This document shows, in pieces, positions 61,278 to 64,000 of a stretch of 64,000 nt of DNA. The stretch's first letter is position 1, and the number at the start of each line of letters is the position of its first letter. The notes beneath the pieces are model-generated. The model saw only the letters and a program-made list of their open reading frames with translations. It made no database searches and was not told where the DNA came from. Made by a program: the position numbers and the translations under genes. The stretch comes from Prunella strophiata (Eukaryota > Chordata > Aves > Passeriformes > Prunellidae): the NCBI GenBank assembly GCA_036583965.1, contig JAZBQD010000030.1:54065551-54129550 (forward strand). The letters run 5' to 3'.

Positions 61278-64000
61278 CTGGAAAGTAAAGTATTAAAGAA
61301 TATCAACAACAACATACAGAAAATCCAAATGGAAAGATTAGAGTCAGGAAGGCTAAAAATTCCAGAAAAAGAAGACAGCTTAGTAACTATATATAGAATG
61401 ACAAATTTAGCATACATGGAGTAGAAAGTGTGAGCAATCTTGGCTAGGCTAAAATACTAATAATTCACTGATGGAGGTGGCCATAATGTTGTAGATAGCC
61501 ATGGTGTTGTGGAATCTCCACAGACAATGCAGATAGATTATAAACATAATGCAAAAGAAATATAAAAGTTGCTCTGACATTTTGACACCACGTCAAAAGA
61601 AATACCTCAAAGTACAGGCCTGGTTTCCTATACACATCCCTGGATTTGGTCACTGCTAGGGGCAGGAACAAGCTAGACTCCCTTTTAATCTTTCATACAC
61701 TACGGTGGGTTTTTAAATGTGTGCTCCTAACTTTGAATCATCTGTTGAAAGCCCACAGGACAAAGTCACAGGTTTGAGCTGGAGCAGGTGTTTTACCAAC
61801 TCAAGGGCTTTGGCTGCATTTCTTAGAGCAGCATGATCCAGCTGAAACACAACACTAAACTTCTGCTGATTTCACATAGGAGCAGGATTAGTACTCCCAA
61901 GACCATGAGGCCCCTCATTTACTCAGGTACAGTGCACTTGTGTATCTAAACCAATTTTCTTATCAAAAAGTGCAAAAGTTGAGCAGCTCTCATGATTTTC
62001 CTTCACTTCCTGTGCAAACACTTACTACATCACACATGCAAATAATAGCTTATTCACGAGTTAATAAAAAATTCTCATGGAAAACAGACAATACTTATTC
62101 ATGATGCAACTGTGCCAGCACTGACAAAATTGCACCACAGAATGTATGGCATATCAGCATCAAAAGAAGAAACTACTTTAAGAATGAAATCTGTTCTAGT
62201 GAAGTATCCTTAGTAAATGTCAGTGGAGAAAGAAACAGGAAAGAAGAGAGGAAAAAACTTTAAAAGAAAAATACCCACAACAACCACCCAAAAATCAGAA
62301 AAGAGGTGATTTAACAAAAAAGAAAAAACAAACAACAAAACAACTCAAGAAACAGTGTTCTTACACTTTGAGACAACTCCACAAATCTTAGAAAGAGCAA
62401 AGGCCTGTGTATGTTTTATTCCACCAATGGCAGAGAGCAAAACCCATAGTTTCACATGAAAATTATTCTACTATATTCATAGTAACAGTAGAAACAGACA
62501 CTAAAGAAGAACCCTAAGACAGAAAGCTAATAGCTCTGGATTTACAAGTCTGAGTCAGGAGTAACATATGATTTCATGAACCACAAATAAATTATCAGAA
62601 GTGCCAGATAAACATGTAAAGTAAGACAAAGATGTGATTTTCAAGTTAATTCAAGTTAATTTTAAGTCCTCTCAAGAGACAAGACTGCTTTCTGTAAGAC
62701 TTCAGGCCATACATCAGGGAAGAACTGGAAGTAGGAGCTTTAAGGCAGGCAGCGGTCCACACACTTTGAGGGACAGGGCTGACAGACAGAAAAGTGAGAG
62801 GAATTTGACATGGAGTTCAGACTTCTAGTAATCAACATCTGTCTGTTAACATTATCTGCTCCTGTAGAGATGGAGAAAAACTGCATGTAATGAAATTTCT
62901 GTAATGAATACTTAATGTAATTAAAGACAGAGGGAAATTAATGAGGTGACCTGCTTAGCTCATCACCCCTTTTTTAGGCTAGTGCATATGTTGGCCTAAA
63001 AGTTAAACCTGCATTGTTGTTTTATTCTTGGGATGTCAGTAATTGGGTGAAGCAAGCTAATATTTGAGCTAAGGTCCCAGTAGCCATGTCCTGAATGAGG
63101 ATGACTGAAGGAAAGCACCATCTAAGAGGCAATATACACAAACCCAAATTATGTCACTTTGCAGAGGACCCAGTCCTGCTCATGTTGACATTAATGCCAA
63201 GTGTTCTAATGTCTTAAAACAGCAGTAGGTTTGGGCACTAAAAGGGAAAACTGTAGTGGCATCACCATGGAAACCAGCAGCACTAGAAATGAGAACCAGA
63301 AGAAGAGTGAAGAACTAAAGGAAATAGAGGAAGTATTTTGTGATCACACTTACATTGTATGAAGTCACCTGCTCAATAAGCCTCTTGTCCCTCCCAGATA
63401 ATACCATTTCTTCATTATCCTTACTGCTTGACTTCTTTGCCTCTTCTCTTTCCTGATGAGTAGAAGGAAATTACATGCTATAGTAATCAGAATGTCTGAA
63501 GTAAAAAGCAGCAAATCTATATCTACTTTAATTAAATCTGGAGGGTAAAGGCCATGATACAGGCCATCAGATATTTTCTGCTCAGCTTGATGGAAGAAGA
63601 AACTGCACATGCTAATTGGAAAGTCAATAAGCTGATACAGAGTATGTGACAACTGCAAAAAGGGTGCAGAAATAAATGCATATCAATGATATATAATGCT
63701 TGTTACTTCATTGCCTTTATCTTTAAGCCTGAATTAGTAAATTTTAATAACAAAGAAAAATCTGGGAAAGAAAATTTTATTGAACAACCCACAGTATCTT
63801 TACTTTGTTTTTACAGATCAGTAACACCTACTGCCTGCAAGTGTATATGAATGAATAAATAAATGCTCACCTTGGCTTTTCTCTCTCTGTCAGCTGGAGT
63901 ATCTGTCCAAATAGATCTATCACCAGATTTTTCATCAGCTCGTCTCTTGAATGTTCTTGGGCCAAATCCAAAGCTTTTCAACTCAGGTGGAAGCTCTGTC
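61059..64000 (-). CDS. GPALPP1: GPALPP1 (KIAA1704), C-terminal three coding exons; 5' part outside window
   Basis: Three exons join in phase 0: 63871..64000 (continues past the right edge), 63354..63452 and 61059..61277 with a TAA stop. Together they give about 148 C-terminal residues containing FGPRTFKRRADEKSGDRSIW, WTDTPADRERKAK, SGRDKRLIEQVTSYN, SESLMDIHQKKLKSK, FDEAQKKALIRKSRDL and the end KGNMFL. This is the DUF3752 region typical of GPALPP1 proteins; the N-terminal GPALPP motifs would be right of the window. The segment is highly charged and probably helical or disordered, with no signal peptide or membrane segment. Its molecular role is poorly defined. It is the upstream neighbour of GTF2F2 on the same strand, as in human. 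Confidence 0.94.
61278..63353 (-). other. GPALPP1 intron (before the last coding exon)
   Basis: A 2.1-kb intron bounded by gtaagt and tttccag. It is AT-rich, and no repeat or additional exon was recognised. Confidence 0.7.
63354..63452 (-). CDS. GPALPP1: GPALPP1 penultimate coding exon
   Basis: A 99-nt, phase 0-0 exon between acceptor ctcatcag and donor gtaagt. It reads EREEAKKSSSKDNEEMVLSG then RDKRLIEQVTSYN. Skipping it would remove 33 residues without a frameshift. Confidence 0.93.
63871..64000 (-). CDS. GPALPP1: GPALPP1 coding exon, truncated by the window edge
   Basis: The part inside the window reads TELPPELKSFGFGPRTFKRR, then ADEKSGDRSIWTDTPADRER and KAK, and ends in phase 0 at an AAG|gtgagc donor. 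One leading base belongs to a codon outside the window. Confidence 0.93.

Noticed and set aside
63365..63658. 97-aa minus-strand frame overlapping a GPALPP1 exon
   Set aside because: It uses a different frame from the GPALPP1 exon at 63354..63452 and continues into the intron; it is a shadow of that exon.

Overview
This window is vertebrate nuclear DNA, almost certainly from a bird and probably a passerine. The main reasons are at least nine CR1 LINE fragments, LTRs that look like avian endogenous retrovirus LTRs, AT-rich introns with a single GC-rich CpG-island promoter, and the gene order GPALPP1 - GTF2F2 with KCTD4 nested inside, which matches human 13q14.12. Species-level assignment is from memory of repeat families and was not tested.

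Layout. From about 1 to 42,700 the window is GTF2F2 (RAP30, the small subunit of TFIIF) on the minus strand. Exon 1 sits in a CpG island at 42.4-42.9 kb, and exons 2 (36,309-36,382), 3 (a 19-nt microexon, 35,795-35,813), 4 (34,883-35,027) and 5 (6,540-6,621) follow leftwards. The last exons, covering the C-terminal winged-helix domain, lie beyond the left edge. The roughly 28-kb fourth intron contains KCTD4 on the opposite strand, with its whole 257-codon reading frame in one exon (16,021-16,794). It also contains a candidate unannotated 39-nt in-frame cassette exon (28,071-28,109). From 42.7 to 61 kb is intergenic DNA with CR1 fragments, two LTRs, simple repeats and no recognisable gene. At 61,059-64,000 (minus strand) are the last three coding exons of GPALPP1 (DUF3752 family); the rest of that gene lies beyond the right edge.

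The three genes do not form a functional pathway. GTF2F2 is a general Pol II transcription factor subunit, GPALPP1 is a poorly characterised conserved protein, and KCTD4 is a BTB/T1-domain protein. They are together by old vertebrate synteny.

No new multi-gene system is present. The observations most worth a second look are the phase-compatible 39-nt exon that would insert 13 acidic/serine-rich residues into the RAP30 dimerisation domain, the GTF2F2 promoter enclosed by two CR1 copies and an LTR, and a roughly 0.3-kb direct duplication inside a GTF2F2 intron. Most long open frames in the window are chance readings of introns, repeats or the CpG island.
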